From Dolomedes plantarius (Eukaryota > Arthropoda > Arachnida > Araneae > Dolomedidae): a stretch of 64,000 bases of DNA. Below the pieces are notes generated by a model, which saw only the letters and a list, made by a program, of their open reading frames with translations, was not told where the DNA came from and ran no database searches. Position 1 is the stretch's first letter, and each line of letters opens with the position of its first letter. Made by a program: the position numbers and the translations under genes. Location: contig OU015490.1 of the NCBI GenBank assembly GCA_907164885.2, positions 217,155,490-217,219,489 on the forward strand, read 5' to 3'. Of the stretch, positions 23,657 through 36,622 are shown in pieces.

Positions 23657-24440
23657 TATATCATATATATGATAACAGAAGCTAATTAAACATCCTTTTC
23701 TGAAATTTTATGTAAGCGTGTAAAAAAAACTGAAGGTTTTATCCAAGCTTGGGAAATGGTATTGCAGCTAAAATTTACAGAATATAAATAAAAATCTGAA
23801 ACGTAACGGAAAATAATCCGTAAATCTTTCCTAATTTTTTTTTAAATCCTCGAACTAAGAAGTCTCCGTTCTCTCCGGGAATTATTATACCCTAAAGAAT
23901 GGGTTAGAACCCTTTATCTATTATGTCTAACAAAAACCCTTTATCTATTATGTCTAACAAAACATTTTAGCAGGGCACTCCTATTTGTGCAATTTAAGAA
24001 AAAATCAGATCATATGACTTCGTTTGAGCTTTTTGTATCCTACTGTTCTAGAGGTTTTGTGTTCTAGTATTTACTATTAGAAAAGCGGCCGTGGTGTGTA
24101 TTCATTTTATTTTAGGTAGTAGCTTTTTTAACTCAGAAGATTTTCATTTTAATTTAATCCTTTAAGCGTTTCAGACGACTTTTTTCGCTACATACTTCTA
24201 ACTTGAAAAGAGTTTATGGTATATTTTTTATGCTTAATTTGGTGTTCAATTGTGTCTCAGATTGTACAATTTTGTTGCTTTTGAAACCACACTGGAGCGG
24301 AAATAAATCTTTCGAAATGCTTTTTTTCACCAGAGAGAAAAATCTTCAACGCTTACAGATTTAACATAAATAAGAATCTAAAATGACGGCTTTTTATATT
24401 GGGATTTATTATTTTAGAAATTTCTTGTGGATCTGATTTC
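23657..24440. other. Intergenic with a 26-bp tandem duplication
   Basis: CCCTTTATCTATTATGTCTA plus ACAAAA occurs twice in a row at about 23911-23962. I see no gene otherwise. Confidence 0.6.
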
Positions 24441-24788
24441 AGATTTTTAGAGATTCCCATCGTTTATCGATGGAAATGTTTAAAATTGATGTTTTAATAA
24501 AAATAACATATTAATGTAAGTTTATAAATCTTTTTAAAGTTATGAAGATTTACCATATTTATTTATCAGGAAGTAATGTACCATTTTCCTTCAAAATAAT
24601 AAATCTGAATGAGAATGAATGAAATAATGGATCTGAATGAGAATGAATGAAATAATGGATCTGAATGGGAATTTTAAGAGATTCTCATCGTTTACCGATG
24701 AGAATCTTTGAAATCGACGTTTTAATAAAAACGACATATTGATGCCAGTTTAGAAATATTTTTTTATGTTAACCCATTAACCGCTGGT

Positions 24789-24804
24789 GTTGCGTTGACG
24801 CAAC
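24789..24804. promoter_or_regulatory. Subterminal palindrome of copy B
   Basis: GTTGCGTTGACGCAAC lies 16 bp inside the left terminus. Related palindromes occur at 25121-25136 and 26158-26173. It is probably a transposase recognition motif (inference). Confidence 0.5.
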
Positions 24805-25208
24805 GGTCAAAATAAATGCGTATAAAAATTTAGCTATCAAATGAATTTTATGTTAACAGTAGTTTTTGAGTAGGGTTAATAATCGAATTGAAAAATATTT
24901 GCCTTCAACTGTTCTTTTAATTAATTAACGAATTCCAAACGTAGACAGATAGTTAGGCATTTTTGAACGAGAACTTTCTCCTGGTCTTTTTCACAGAAGG
25001 AATATAGGGAGACAAACGTGAGATTTAGGAGTGATTTATTTTTAGCTAAGGTCAAAGTTTATCAGAACATTCCATCAATCGGTTGATTTTGTTTGGGTGG
25101 GGGAGGAAGAAAAAACAGGTGTTGTGTTGGCGCAACGTCAGCGGGTAAAGGGTATTCACATGTGTCGCTCGAATCCGTAGTACTTTCCCCCGTTCTGTGG
25201 TTATAGAA

Positions 25209-25903
25209 ATGCCTAAAACTAGGTACTTTACGTTTAAAGAAGTTCCTCAAAGAATTTTCGACGAAGATTCAGATAATGATGACGAGAATTAAACTGATAT
25301 TGTTGTTATTATACCAGAGACAGCAGAGGCTAGTGATGAAGAAGGAAATGATAATATTTTGAATAGTGACAATGATGATTTACCATGCGATACTGCTGTC
25401 GAAATTGAAGTGTGAGCAAAAAAGAAGATTTTGCCTCCTAAAAGCAATACAAGTTTTTCGAAAAAAATTAAAAAAACAAAAATTGAAGATTTGAAATGGA
25501 TAAAGAAGGGACCATTGAATATGTCTCAACCGAAAAATGAAGAAAAAGATCAAATCGGAACTATGAAAAGTATAATACAAGATAAAACTAGTGCACAGAT
25601 TTTTGATCTTCTCTTTGGCTCAGAGGTTTATTCCCTTCTCCTCGAATAGACAAACCCATGTGCCCAACAAAAGAATCACCCCCAATTTTTTAGCATCTGA
25701 AGCCTACATGACACGGTTCATTGGAATATTGTTGCCGACAGGATATTATTCTGTACCTCAGGAAGAAATTTAGTGATCTCTTGATAAGGACATTCAGCAT
25801 ACAAAAGCCATTACGTGGAGAACGTGGACATTTTATTGTCAAGTTCGAAGACAGCAGAAGACTGCGTATTAAACAATGGCATAGCCAGAAAATTTATCCA
25901 TGA
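25209..25903 (+). pseudogene. piggyBac transposase N-terminal half, copy B
   Basis: From ATG at 25209 the frame reads MPKTRYFTFKEVPQRIFDED, then meets a TAA after DDEN (about 25290). It continues in the same protein order as copy A: IKKTKIEDLKWIKKGPLNMS and FDLLFGSEVYSLLLE, then in a shifted frame FLASEAYMTRFIGILLPTGY. The same internal deletion removes the catalytic residues after the YYSVPQEEI region. Multiple stops make it non-functional. Confidence 0.75.
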
Positions 25904-26575
25904 AAAGTTTGTCACGTTACTCTACATCGTGATTGTAGTGAAGCTTTTCGTGATAGAAACTATTTTCTGGATATAATAAGGAATTTTGTAAAGGAAAAAT
26001 AAATTAAATCTTTATAATAAATAAATTACCTGTAAAGTGATCATTATCTTTCTAAAGTGTAACAAAGTTAAAAAAAAATTCCCAGTGCTCAAATCAAAGA
26101 AAACCCTGCAGAAGTTCAGTTGAACTCACTTAATGTCAATACTCTTATTCCGCTGACGTTGCTCGAACGCAACACTCGATTTTTCGAAAGTTAAGACCAG
26201 TTTTGCTATTTTACCCTTAAATTAATGTTTTATATGTTCAAATGAATAGCCAATATTATTTGTATAGAAACAAATTCACCCCTTATAGTTTTGGCGGTTA
26301 ATGGGTTATGATGTTTTACTATATTTATTTATCAGGAGGTAATGTACCATTTTCCTTAAAAATAATGAATCTGAATAAGAATGAATGAAAATATGAATCT
26401 GAATGGGACTTTTTAGAAATTCTCATCATTTATCGATGGGAATCTGTCAAATCGACATTTTAATTAAAACAACATATTGATTCAAGTTTAGAAATATTTT
26501 TTATGTAATGATGATTTACCATATTTATATATCATGAAGTAATGTACCATTTTTCTCCAATATAATTAATCACTC

Positions 26576-29500
26576 TATTGCCTTTCTAAGCTTTTAGCCT
26601 TGACTTATTAACTAGGCACAATGCAACTTCAGATGTATCCAGGAACAGCAATCCCAGGAATTAGTGTTGTATAAATTATATGAGTAAGACTATTTACATT
26701 CATAAGAAGGAAAATGCATAAATAAATATAACTCTGATTCGGCTTTGTAAGAAACAGTTTTGGTAATATCTCGAAATATCATTTCTAAATAAATTTATTA
26801 TAAGGAAAATATTAGAAAAAAGACCAATATTTTTAATTTCATTTATTTTTATATCCTTTAGACAGAAAACGGAATGAAATATGCATGATTCGAGAAACTA
26901 TTAAAATGCAACTATAATATTTCATTCGTAGATATTGTGATTAGCCATGTAAACTACATTGACATGAAGGCAATATATTCTGATTAGGAATATAATTATA
27001 ATCATCAACTCTGAAATCTATGTAAAAAAATTTCCTGATTTTTTTTTATCACTAAATTAATAACTCAGTTTCATTTAGTCCATTTATTTAAGAGATATAT
27101 TGCAATATGTTTCTTATCGCTCCTAGTCTATTAGTTTCTTTTATTTGCAAATATTCATTCTTAGTTTGCCATACATAATTTTATATGAATATATAATTTT
27201 TTTCATATTATTATCCGCATTTTGTATAGTGGTAGCATTTAATTATTTGACTTACAACCAGATGGCGGTTTTCTGAAAGATCGTAATTTATGAAACATAA
27301 TTATGTATACAATTTCCATAGTATTTCAGAAAAGTTATTGGATTTATACTTTTATACTAGTTGTTTTGTAATGCGATGAAAATAGTGATATAAAAATAGC
27401 GGTTGAACATATTTTACTTTAAAGCTTGTTTTTAATTATTTTTTTCGTAAGCAAATCTTAAATCCCTTAAATACTATTTTTAAAAAAAACCTCACTTTTT
27501 CGCATTTTTTTCTTCATATTAAATGAAATTAGATCCATTTCAAAATGCTGCATTGATGGTATGATATTAAAATTAATCTTTTAAAGATTTCATACTTTAT
27601 CTCTAGAATTTTCAGCAAATTGTTAAAATATGTGTAAAGTGACATTACTAATTCATGTTTAAAGTTTATTATTAAGTAAACTTGGAGATCCTTTAAAACT
27701 CGCTTTGCAGAATCTACCGTATATTTAACTGAACATCATTTTTTCAATTAGTGTTTTCTTCACATGTATCAGTTAGGAAAAAGACACAATTTAGTACTTT
27801 CCTCTAGAAAAACCAGTTGTTTCGTTATTGTACTGATAAACAATTATGTGTTAAAAATATTTTTGGTTGGCTCTTGTGTTACATCGTTAAGGATATTTTT
27901 ATAGGAAAGTTACACCGAGATCGAGAGAAAGCTTGCATTATTCTCATCCGTTCTTGAATTTTAGATGTACATTTCTGGAGACCATACTTAAAGATACTCC
28001 CCATCATGGGTCCAATATACTTGTAGATCAAAATGCCTTTCCATGCTAAGTTTAGATGTTGAAATCCATCAGTACGATATGATAGTTAAAAAGAGATTTC
28101 ATCATCGTCACAATACAATTTTTGAACAAAATTGCTTTTTAAGCTCAGTTTCGAAGTTCAAATCCATAATTATAAAAAAAGATGCTTTATTTTAAAGTTT
28201 AGAAGTTTAGAGACAGCAGATTTATACTTTAGAGTTCTTGAAACATTTCGTTTAACCACAGGAAAATAATAACTCAATAAAACACAGCAGATTTATAATT
28301 TACATTTCATGGAGCATTTTGTTTAACCACAGGAAAATAATAACTCAAATAAAACACGGCAGCTCAAGCAATAACCAGTTCAATAATCAGTGTCAAAAAA
28401 TTACTCGGTTATGAAACCCTGATTCTATTTTTCAGAGATTAAATCCCCTTTTGCGTAAGGCCTTTGAACTGAATAACTTTTGAAGCGGATTATGAAATTT
28501 TCCTTAGAAACATGCCTTACAAGAATTTCTGACTACACAGTTGCAGTAATCTTAAAGTAATAAAACTTCTCCTTTAATTACAGAAACTCGATTCGTATCT
28601 TATTCATGTTAAATTTCGTACATGGGATTAAAGCGACAGAACAAAATTCCATATTCAACAAACCTTGCCTAAGTGATAAACGCAGTACCCTGAAATAGAT
28701 GCACATTCTAAGGAATTAATAAACTATCAACGTTTCAATCTAAGCTTTATTTGACATTCTCTTTAATTTGTTCATCATTATTTAATGTTTCTTAAAGAGC
28801 ATATAAAGCCATACACTGTACACCGGTCATAGTAAACGTGACATTACGATCTCCACTTTAGTGGAATTACTATGGAGTTTCTTAATTCTTACTAGTATAA
28901 CATAAATTTCGGTGTGTAGATATTTAAACTTAGTTTTTTACCATTATTTTTTTATTATCGTATGTTATTTCATTACCAATTAACGGAATATCATATTAGA
29001 GGAAACCCTCTAATTTTTATTTGTATTGAATGAAATTTTATATTAAAAAAAATTCATTCAGTTATACAATGGAATTTATCTAAAACAGAAAAGCATAAAG
29101 ATCTTTTTTCCGGATTCGATGGGGAAATAAAATTGTTAACAATAATGAATGGTTAAAAAAAATAAATGTGGCTAACGATTATCACTACCTGAAAATAACA
29201 CTATTGCTATACCTTTTCTCTCAGTTATTGCTCCAGGTTAGATAGTGAAATGATCACTTTAGTTCTTTTATGTTTAACAAAAGTATCCCCATAAAAGAGT
29301 TGTACTAGGTGTAAGTAATAAGGATTCGTTAACAAAATGTAAAAAGAAAAATATATATAAAAAAACCTGTTTTGAAGTGCAGTTGCTGAAAATGAGATTT
29401 GATCGTTAGAAATTTCATTATATAGCTATTACATAATGATCAAACACATTAGCATTTTTAATTTACTTTATTAAATGTAACCGTATAAAACGTTTGTTAA

Positions 29501-29700
29501 AAGTTAAGATAACATATTCATAGTTTTTTAATGTTTAAATAAAATTATTTTCTTCATTCCAGCTTATATCAATTGTGGTCAATTTTTGGTTTGTAATACT
29601 CAAAGCTCTTACTTAATATTTCCTTTAAATAACGGTATATTTAATTCCCATTTCAAAAAAGTTTAGAGGCCAGAAAAAAATTTTAATCTTAAAAAATAGA
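26576..29700. other. AT-rich intergenic DNA, no gene seen
   Basis: No frame shows recognisable similarity. A small tandem repeat lies at 28213-28362. Confidence 0.6.
28213..28362. repeat. ~71-bp tandem duplication
   Basis: ACAGCAGATTTATA at 28213 recurs at about 28284 and begins again near 28354. Both units contain GTTTAACCACAGGAAAATAA followed by TAACTCAA and AAAACAC. Confidence 0.8.
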
Positions 29701-30379
29701 ATGATTGCGTTTTTATGAATTCGTACAACAACGATAAAAGGGGGCATCCAGGCCATGATGGTTTCAGCTCTCTGCTTTAGCTGTTGTATGCACGTATATC
29801 TAGGATTCAGGCTAGTTTGAAATGCTTATAAACTACGGGTCACACACGTCATTCAACTACAGCAATCGGCCCTATCCCAATATACGGCCAACCGGTTTTA
29901 TGATATTCTTCAAAACAGTGGTACCGTCGCCAATTGGGATTATGTTATTCTCCTGTAGTGATACATCTTAGGACCTAAACCTAAACATAGGGCTATGTGA
30001 TAATAAATCTCTCGACCTCGGCTTTATTTATTTATTTTTTTGGGGGGGGTGCTTACTTTTAGCTTTAAATGAGCTGTTTCGAATTGGTTTAAAGTAATAT
30101 GCTTTATTTTTATATCTAAAGATATCTGAAGATTAGGGCAGAGCGTTAAAAAAATCGATTTCCTTTTAGCCCTCGTGCGGAAAAGTCGGGTACTGGTGGG
30201 TAGGTCACGTGTGCAAAGTTTCGGGAAAAACAAAAAATATCTTCCGTTTCCTTTTCGTCTGTGACTTTTAGTAGATTTTTAGCGTATAGTTAAAAAATAC
30301 GTATTTAGATTGTTTTGTATGCAGCTCGTCATTTTGTTTTTAAACAAAATACAGGGAAATTTCCAAAAAATAAAAGGAT
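29701..30379. other. Unassigned, moderately GC-rich repeat-like DNA
   Basis: The base composition differs from the surroundings (for example GGGGGCATCCAGGCCATGAT and CAATCGGCCCTATCCC), which suggests an old inserted sequence. I cannot place it in a family. The minus-strand frame at 30024-30233 is probably chance. Confidence 0.3.
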
Positions 30380-30830
30380 CCCTGAAATGAAAAGAACTTT
30401 TCTTATAGACCAGCGGGCACTTAGACAAATGTGCAGGAGTAGTCGATTTAAAAAAAACTGAAAAGATGAGAAAACGGAGCCGATAGGAAGCAGAAAGAGA
30501 CAGAAGCAGTGATTCTTAAAATAAACATTTCACCATCTGTTACTCCATCTAGGCTCACATTTCCTTATCCAGATTCTGACGTAGATCCGAATAACTCTGG
30601 TAGTGACAAATATTACTTGAAGCCTTCCACATCCACATCCAGGATGACTCAATCTGAAGGGGGAAATTTCACGAATAACATTCTTTTAAGCCAATACCCA
30701 GCAGTAGTTATAGCTTGTGACAGGACCGGAGTTTAAAATCGGGCTGAAGTCATCATTGTAAGCGCTGGTTTCGAAGATTTGGGGATGATTACCGAATTTC
30801 CAAAAATCGAAAAAATGGCTCCCATAAAAA
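30380..30830 (+). pseudogene. Remnant of a multicopy uncharacterised repeat protein
   Basis: The plus strand reads TPSRLTFPYPDSDVDPNNSG and KPSTSTSRMTQSE, then NILLSQYPAVVIACDRTGV. A stop follows, and the frame continues NRAEVIIVSAGFEDLGMITE. From memory, the pattern (A)CDRxGVSDRAAAxIASxVLxDxGxI recurs in uncharacterised, often multicopy proteins of arthropods and cnidarians. It is preceded there by an acidic Ser/Thr-rich stretch as here. Function is unknown. The match is short and degraded. Confidence 0.4.
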
Positions 30831-32308
30831 AATATTCCGCTTTACAAGCATATGTGCCGCTATTTACGTCAATACTGACATTGTCGAAAAGTAACTGGCG
30901 AAAAGAAACTAGGTAGATGGTGGTGGATCGTATATTGGGAATTAACCCTGCTATTAACTCAATTGTGGCCTCAGACTCAACATGAAAGAACCATATTGTT
31001 TGACACAGAAATAATACCATGATAATTGGTAGTTCCATCATCATTAAAGTACGTTAATTGTGGCTATTCATATTCCTTTTATTGAGTAGTTAGTCATATT
31101 TATTCTATTGATTTATCAACAACTATTAATAACGTGACTTATCCTCAAAATTCCTTTTATAAGTAGCGAAATTGTAAACTTTTAATGATTTTTCCTTTGA
31201 ATTTTCTCAAAAAATTATAATTTTATTTAAACAGATAAAACTGTAAGATTAAACCTATAACAATTTATGCTAATTTTTTTCACTTTGATCTATGAAATTT
31301 AAATTATATTTATATTTTAACATGTTTTTTTCAAACAGTTAAAATCTTCCGCAAAAAAAAAATCGACTTTTAAACAAAATTTATTCTTAGTTTCCTAAGG
31401 TGATTATATTTAGTACATCTATTTAGTTTACCACTTTAGTTCTGATTATTAACATTACTCAAAAACAGGCATTATATATATTTATTGTCTATATATTTTT
31501 TTTTCAAAGTTATATGAGAAAACAATCTCTTAATATGATTCATAATCACATTCATTTAAACTTATTAATACCATGTAATGTTATACTATAAAAACAAAAA
31601 CTCAAATATTTTGCATCATTATTAGGGCAGATATTAAGCAGAATAATAGTAATAAGTATTTTACAATATAAAATATCTTTAAAAAAACATCTTAAAAGTT
31701 AATTATTAAATTAGTCTTCAAAAGATAACGCATAAAATCAGTATTCTAATTGAAGCATTATTATACGCTTATAAAAATAAGCTTTTTCTACCCCCGAAAT
31801 ACAGTGAACGGATTAAAAACAACAACAACAACAACTCAAGAACTATCATACAGAGGAAAAACAGCAATAAATCTCTTCGGTAGATTGACGTCTATGACTC
31901 TACAATGACCTTAAGTGTGGGTTAAAATATTGCCAAATACTTGAACGTAAAAGTAAAATTCTCTTTCAGTTTCACAACTCATTAAGTTCTAAAAACATCC
32001 CAAAATTAATACCGTAATTAATTATGGCATAGGAGCATACACTAAATTGATTTTTAAAACTTCTAAAGGATTTTAATCTGATGTAATATATTAATTAATT
32101 ACCTTTACAAGTATTACCGCATTATTTCTTCGCCTTTAACTAGCAGTGTTATTTTAAATTCGCCAGAAAAGATAATTGTTAAGTTTTAATGGGTATTGAT
32201 TATTTAAGCTATTAATGAGACATCACGTGAATGTTCTAGAAATATGCGTGATTCTTTAAGAGCACAGATGTACTCATATTATTTCATATTATTGTTGTTG
32301 TTTCTAAT
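30831..32308. other. AT-rich intergenic DNA, no gene seen
   Basis: There is a short (CAA)n at about 31818-31836. No gene is recognised. The minus-strand frame at 30733-31044 overlaps the remnant above and is a shadow. Confidence 0.55.
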
Positions 32309-32657
32309 CCCCCCCCTTGACATGAAGTTCCAGACCAGGTTCATGTAGGCTTTGAGGGCTGAAAAGTGTGGATCGAGTTTATTATAGCACCACAGTGGTC
32401 GGAGTCCAACTTGGCTAGGTGCCACCACAATTTTGACCTAGCATTCCTAGGGATGACATCTAGGATGATCGTACCTAGGGGGTACGATCAAGCCTACCTT
32501 CAACCATCACTGACCTCATAGAAGTACTTTCCCGTATAAGGATTTTACGCGCCTATATCCAGCCTAGACACGGAAGTATATAATGGAGATTGTCGGGAAT
32601 CGATCCTAACATCAGTATGGAAAGCCGACGACATACAACTGGACTACATCAGGACCA
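32309..32657 (-). mobile_element. tRNA-derived SINE, copy 3 (longest)
   Basis: On the minus strand a tRNA-like head (GATGTAGTCCAGTTG as degenerate box A, GGATCGATTCCCGAC as box B) is followed by a body shared with copies 1 and 2. Shared pieces include ATATCCAGCCTAGACACGG, GGTGCCACCACAATTTTGAC and GAAGTTCCAGACCAGGTTCA. It ends in a GGGGGGG plus (CAA)n-like tail at the left. The orientation is the same as that of the other two copies. Confidence 0.65.
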
Positions 32658-35495
32658 CTCGAATTTTTTTTATGATTATTAACTCACGCACAGAAAAAAA
32701 CTAATGCATGTCTAAAAAATTTAAATATTGTCGGAAAAAAAATAACAGACCTATTAAGAAAACTGGGGCTAAGGTTTATTTATATAAATACCTTTTAAGG
32801 CTTTTCAATGAGTTATTGGATTTTCATATATTTGTAATTACTGTAGATCGAGTTTTTAAATATCCGGTATATGATAAAGAAGCTGCATTAATATGCTGAA
32901 ATTTCTATTTTTACATATTCAAAAATGCTACCGTTTTAGATATTAAGGTACTGAGTATCTAATGCATCAACATAAAGTAGATTTCATTTCAGATTTTGTG
33001 ATTTTCACAAATCTATAAATGCTAGTTATAAATATAAAAATACCGGTTATATATTATATCAATATAGTAGTATATCAACATAATGAACACGCATATTGAA
33101 GTAACCTTCTTAGATATTTTTGACACATTTTCCAAATGAGTATTTTTGAGTCGTACACACCTTACAGAATACAAAAAAAGCTGAAAATATAGTATTTAAT
33201 TGATTTCAGATATTAGGATTCAAGACATAAAATATACAAAAATAAGTTACTGTTTACATAATTTGAGATATAGAAATTTATGCAATTACATTGTTATGTA
33301 ATTGGTTTTGTAATTTCATTGTTGGGCAATTATGTAAAGAAAAGCAAATAAAAACGTTATTTAGAGATGATAAAAATGTATGTAGTCACAAATGGTGCTG
33401 ATTTTCCTCATGATTTGAGTTTTTATATTTATCATTTTATTTCTTGTTTTTATAATACTAATACGCGCAGACACACATGTTAGTAATTGATGAAAAAGAA
33501 AAGTAAATTTATTGAACTTAATTGTTTTGTGGACTTATAGGATTCCTAAATTACTATAAAATGTATTATTTATTCAATTTCAAAATATATGAAAAAATAA
33601 ATATTATCATCATATTTCAAAAGGTTTTATGGCTCAAGTAAAATCTAAAAGAACATATTGAATATTTTATTTTAAATGATTTTCAAAACCATAAAGCTGT
33701 CTGGGTGAATGTAATTTAATCTTTTAATAAACCTATTTCTGCAAGTGGTTCATTATAACAACAAACACCTAAAAACATATATCCAAAAGTTATATATTAT
33801 TTTATAAGCTAAAAATTTTTAACATCTTTACTTCCCTACTTGGTATGATATAAACAACATTCATATTCATATAGGATATATACAAGTGCCAAAAAGGTAC
33901 AAGTGCCTATAAAGCCAAACTAATAATTCAAAATTCGGCTAAAAAACTACATGAATGTTGTTATTTAATACGAATATCATATCACAGTCTTCCTGTAACT
34001 TGCTGTTTAAATTTGAAGCTACAGGCAAAATTTATAAAATATTTTATGATACATATAAATTACGTACAAAATTCTTAAACATATAACGCATGACTTGAGG
34101 CTTTAGATATATCATTCACAGAATAAAACTCATTTTATAACGTAGCTAAAGTATATTTGGGACTCAATAGATTTAATACAGTTTTGATTGTGCCTGTTAG
34201 AATTTTTTGTTTCCTTTTCAAGAATTTAACTCCATTCTAAAATTTTATAGCCTTAGGTGATTATTATATATTTACTTTTATTATATTATTTATTGTTGCA
34301 TTCATTCGATCAGTCGATACATTTCTCTCCTATAAATCTAGAAGTGTTCTTTTTATGTATTTATCATTTTTGATATCATGAAAAAAGTTTTCCAAATTTA
34401 TTTATGATATGAAGTTTTTCTTTAAACAGACATTTTCATTCTTAACCGATAATTTTATATATCTGTTAAAATTTTTCTGTTGAGAGATTCTAGAGGCTAT
34501 GCAGATAAATCATATTTGATAAAGTAATCAATATAGGTTCAGATTTGAAGTATGGGAGTAGATGCTATAATTAAATTTTACATCTTGCTTGTTATTATAT
34601 AAAGATGAAATTTTTATTGAGTTAAAATTTCCATATTATTATAAGATATACAAACAAAACTTACTTGATCTGCTGAACATTAAAATTTGTAATAAATAAA
34701 TATCTTACTCAAAAATTATTCACTTGAATATTTGAAAACATGTAAAGGTTCAGGAATTTAATTTCATTAGAATTAAAATTTTATGAATATTTTACTTTTC
34801 ATTTCTCTTTCGAAATATTTCAATTGTAAATTGGGGTAAAAAAATACTTATTTTGATCTCGAAATATAATCCACGTGAAATGAGTTGGAACAAAAATTTC
34901 AAAACGTATAAAAAATTAATATGCTTTTATATAAGAAATTTTGATGATCTTAATTTGAATGATTTTTATTTTCGTTTTGTTTGTCTAATTCAAAAGAAAT
35001 CAGACTATGTGGCCTAAATACAAATAATCACAATTTCTGATTTCAATTTGGCTTTAATAGTTTCATGAGTGTGCACAAATTTGCAAATAAAATAAATATT
35101 ATTATTATAATATTGAGTAATAAAAACTTATTTTTGTAAATTATGTATATACTTACAATTATTTAGATAACGGTTATCCTTTTTTACCATCATACTGAGA
35201 TGTCGAAAGAGAAATATTTAGAGGTTTCAAAGACATGAAACGAGATAGAGTTTAGATTATGCACCAATCGTGTTAATATATCATTATTTTATGCATTAAT
35301 TAGCAAATAATCCCTATGGGATTAAAAACATATCTACAAAATTTGAAACAATATAGTGTTTTGAAACTATAATACATAGACCTATAAGCCATGGCTCTTA
35401 TAACATCCCTTATATGCAATTTACTTATAGATAATGATGATTTCTCTGACTATAATATAGAAAATTAAAATACGTAAGGCCCCAAAAGAATTATA
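32658..35495. other. AT-rich intergenic DNA, no gene seen
   Basis: No recognisable coding, RNA or repeat feature. The open frame at 32708-32899 has no known similarity. Confidence 0.6.
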
Positions 35496-35910
35496 CAGGG
35501 TATCGGGGCTATAGGTATCCAAAAGTAATGATTTACCTTTACGGAACTACCCATTAGAATTTGAAAATTTTTTATTTCAATAAAAAGAACATCTCACCAA
35601 GTTTTAATATCAATCATAGATTTCGATCATACTATCATATATTTCGATGTGTACACCTTTTGTAGCACTACTAACGTCTAAATGGTAATCCAGTTCTTTC
35701 CAAGTGTATCGTAGCATATCAGGAATTATTAGACTTTTTTCTTGGGAATTCATTAAATATATTGTGTATAAAGAAAAAATGGAAACTGCAGATTCGTTGG
35801 AGAAGCGTTTTATTCATGAAATTGGTGTAATAACTCCAAATATGCTTCGAAACACATGGAGAGAACTCGATTACCATTTAGACATTTATCATGCTACAAA
35901 AGTTTTTCAA
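35496..35910. mobile_element. Inverted pair of mariner-type 3' ends (foldback remnant)
   Basis: The left arm starts at CAGGGTATCGGGGC after a TA (35494-35495). Read on the minus strand it encodes MLRYTWKELDYHLDVS then ATKGVHIE. The right arm, read on the plus strand at about 35829-35905, encodes ITPNMLRNTWRELDYHLDIY then HATK. This MLRxTWxELDYxLDxCxAT block is the C-terminus of a mariner-superfamily transposase (family recognised from memory). The arms match over roughly 75 bp with scattered differences. No catalytic part is present. Confidence 0.6.
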
Positions 35911-36510
35911 AGTTTTTCAAATAGTTTTTTCAGAGACATATTTAATTATAAATAACAAATGTTGGAAACAAGAAATAGGATTACTGTGAAAAAAATTGTT
36001 TAGAATTTCAAAATAATTATTAAATTTATTTGCAGTATTTCATAAGCGTGCAGAGCTAGACAAATAGGCACCGTGTACGGTTCCTATTTGTCCTTTAGCT
36101 TAAAACTAACATCATAATTTTTGGTACTTTACTTCGTTTAACGACTGGACGATCTAATTAAAAGAAAGTTTATTTTTTAATTAGATATACCTGCTTAGGG
36201 GGAATTGCCATCATTAACACACGCGTTATTTACAAAATATTTAAAAGACTATGTACGTAATCATCAAAATGATATATTCAGCTTCAAGGACCTCTTGTCT
36301 TGTTGAGTACCCTCGTTACTTACTAGGGAAGCACGAAGAGGAACCGCTTCTAGTTGCTTTATTATACTAGTTGAAACAACTACCCCGTTCCATATATTCG
36401 CCTAAACTATCTGTTATATTTTCTCTAGCCAATCCAGATTCTTTGGTTCAAGTATGATCTTTCGCTTTATTAAAAAATAATGTTATTCACGTCATATCGA
36501 CAGAAAGAAG
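35911..36510. other. Intergenic, no gene seen
   Basis: I recognise no feature. Confidence 0.5.

Positions 36511-36622
<112 letters not shown>

Larger units (their letters stand above)
24773..26305 (+). mobile_element. Internally deleted piggyBac derivative, copy B
   Basis: The left terminus CCCATTAACCGCTGG follows TTAA (24769-24772). The right terminus GGCGGTTAATGGG ends at 26305 and is followed by TTAT, a mutated TTAA. It is 1533 bp, in inverted orientation to copy A and better preserved at both ends. It sits within the second unit of a ~200-bp tandem repeat, whose other units show the empty site. Confidence 0.85.
24440..26575. repeat. ~200-bp tandem repeat, three units, split by piggyBac copy B
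   Basis: GATTCCCATCGTTTATCGAT at about 24452 recurs diverged at about 24680 and 26418. Each unit continues through CGACGTTTTAATAAAAACGA, a TATTTATCAGGAAGTAATG block and a GAATGAATGAAATAATG block. Unit one has an extra 28-bp internal duplication (24608-24664). After removing the transposon and its TTAA copy the spacing is about 200 bp. I see no coding sequence. Confidence 0.85.
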
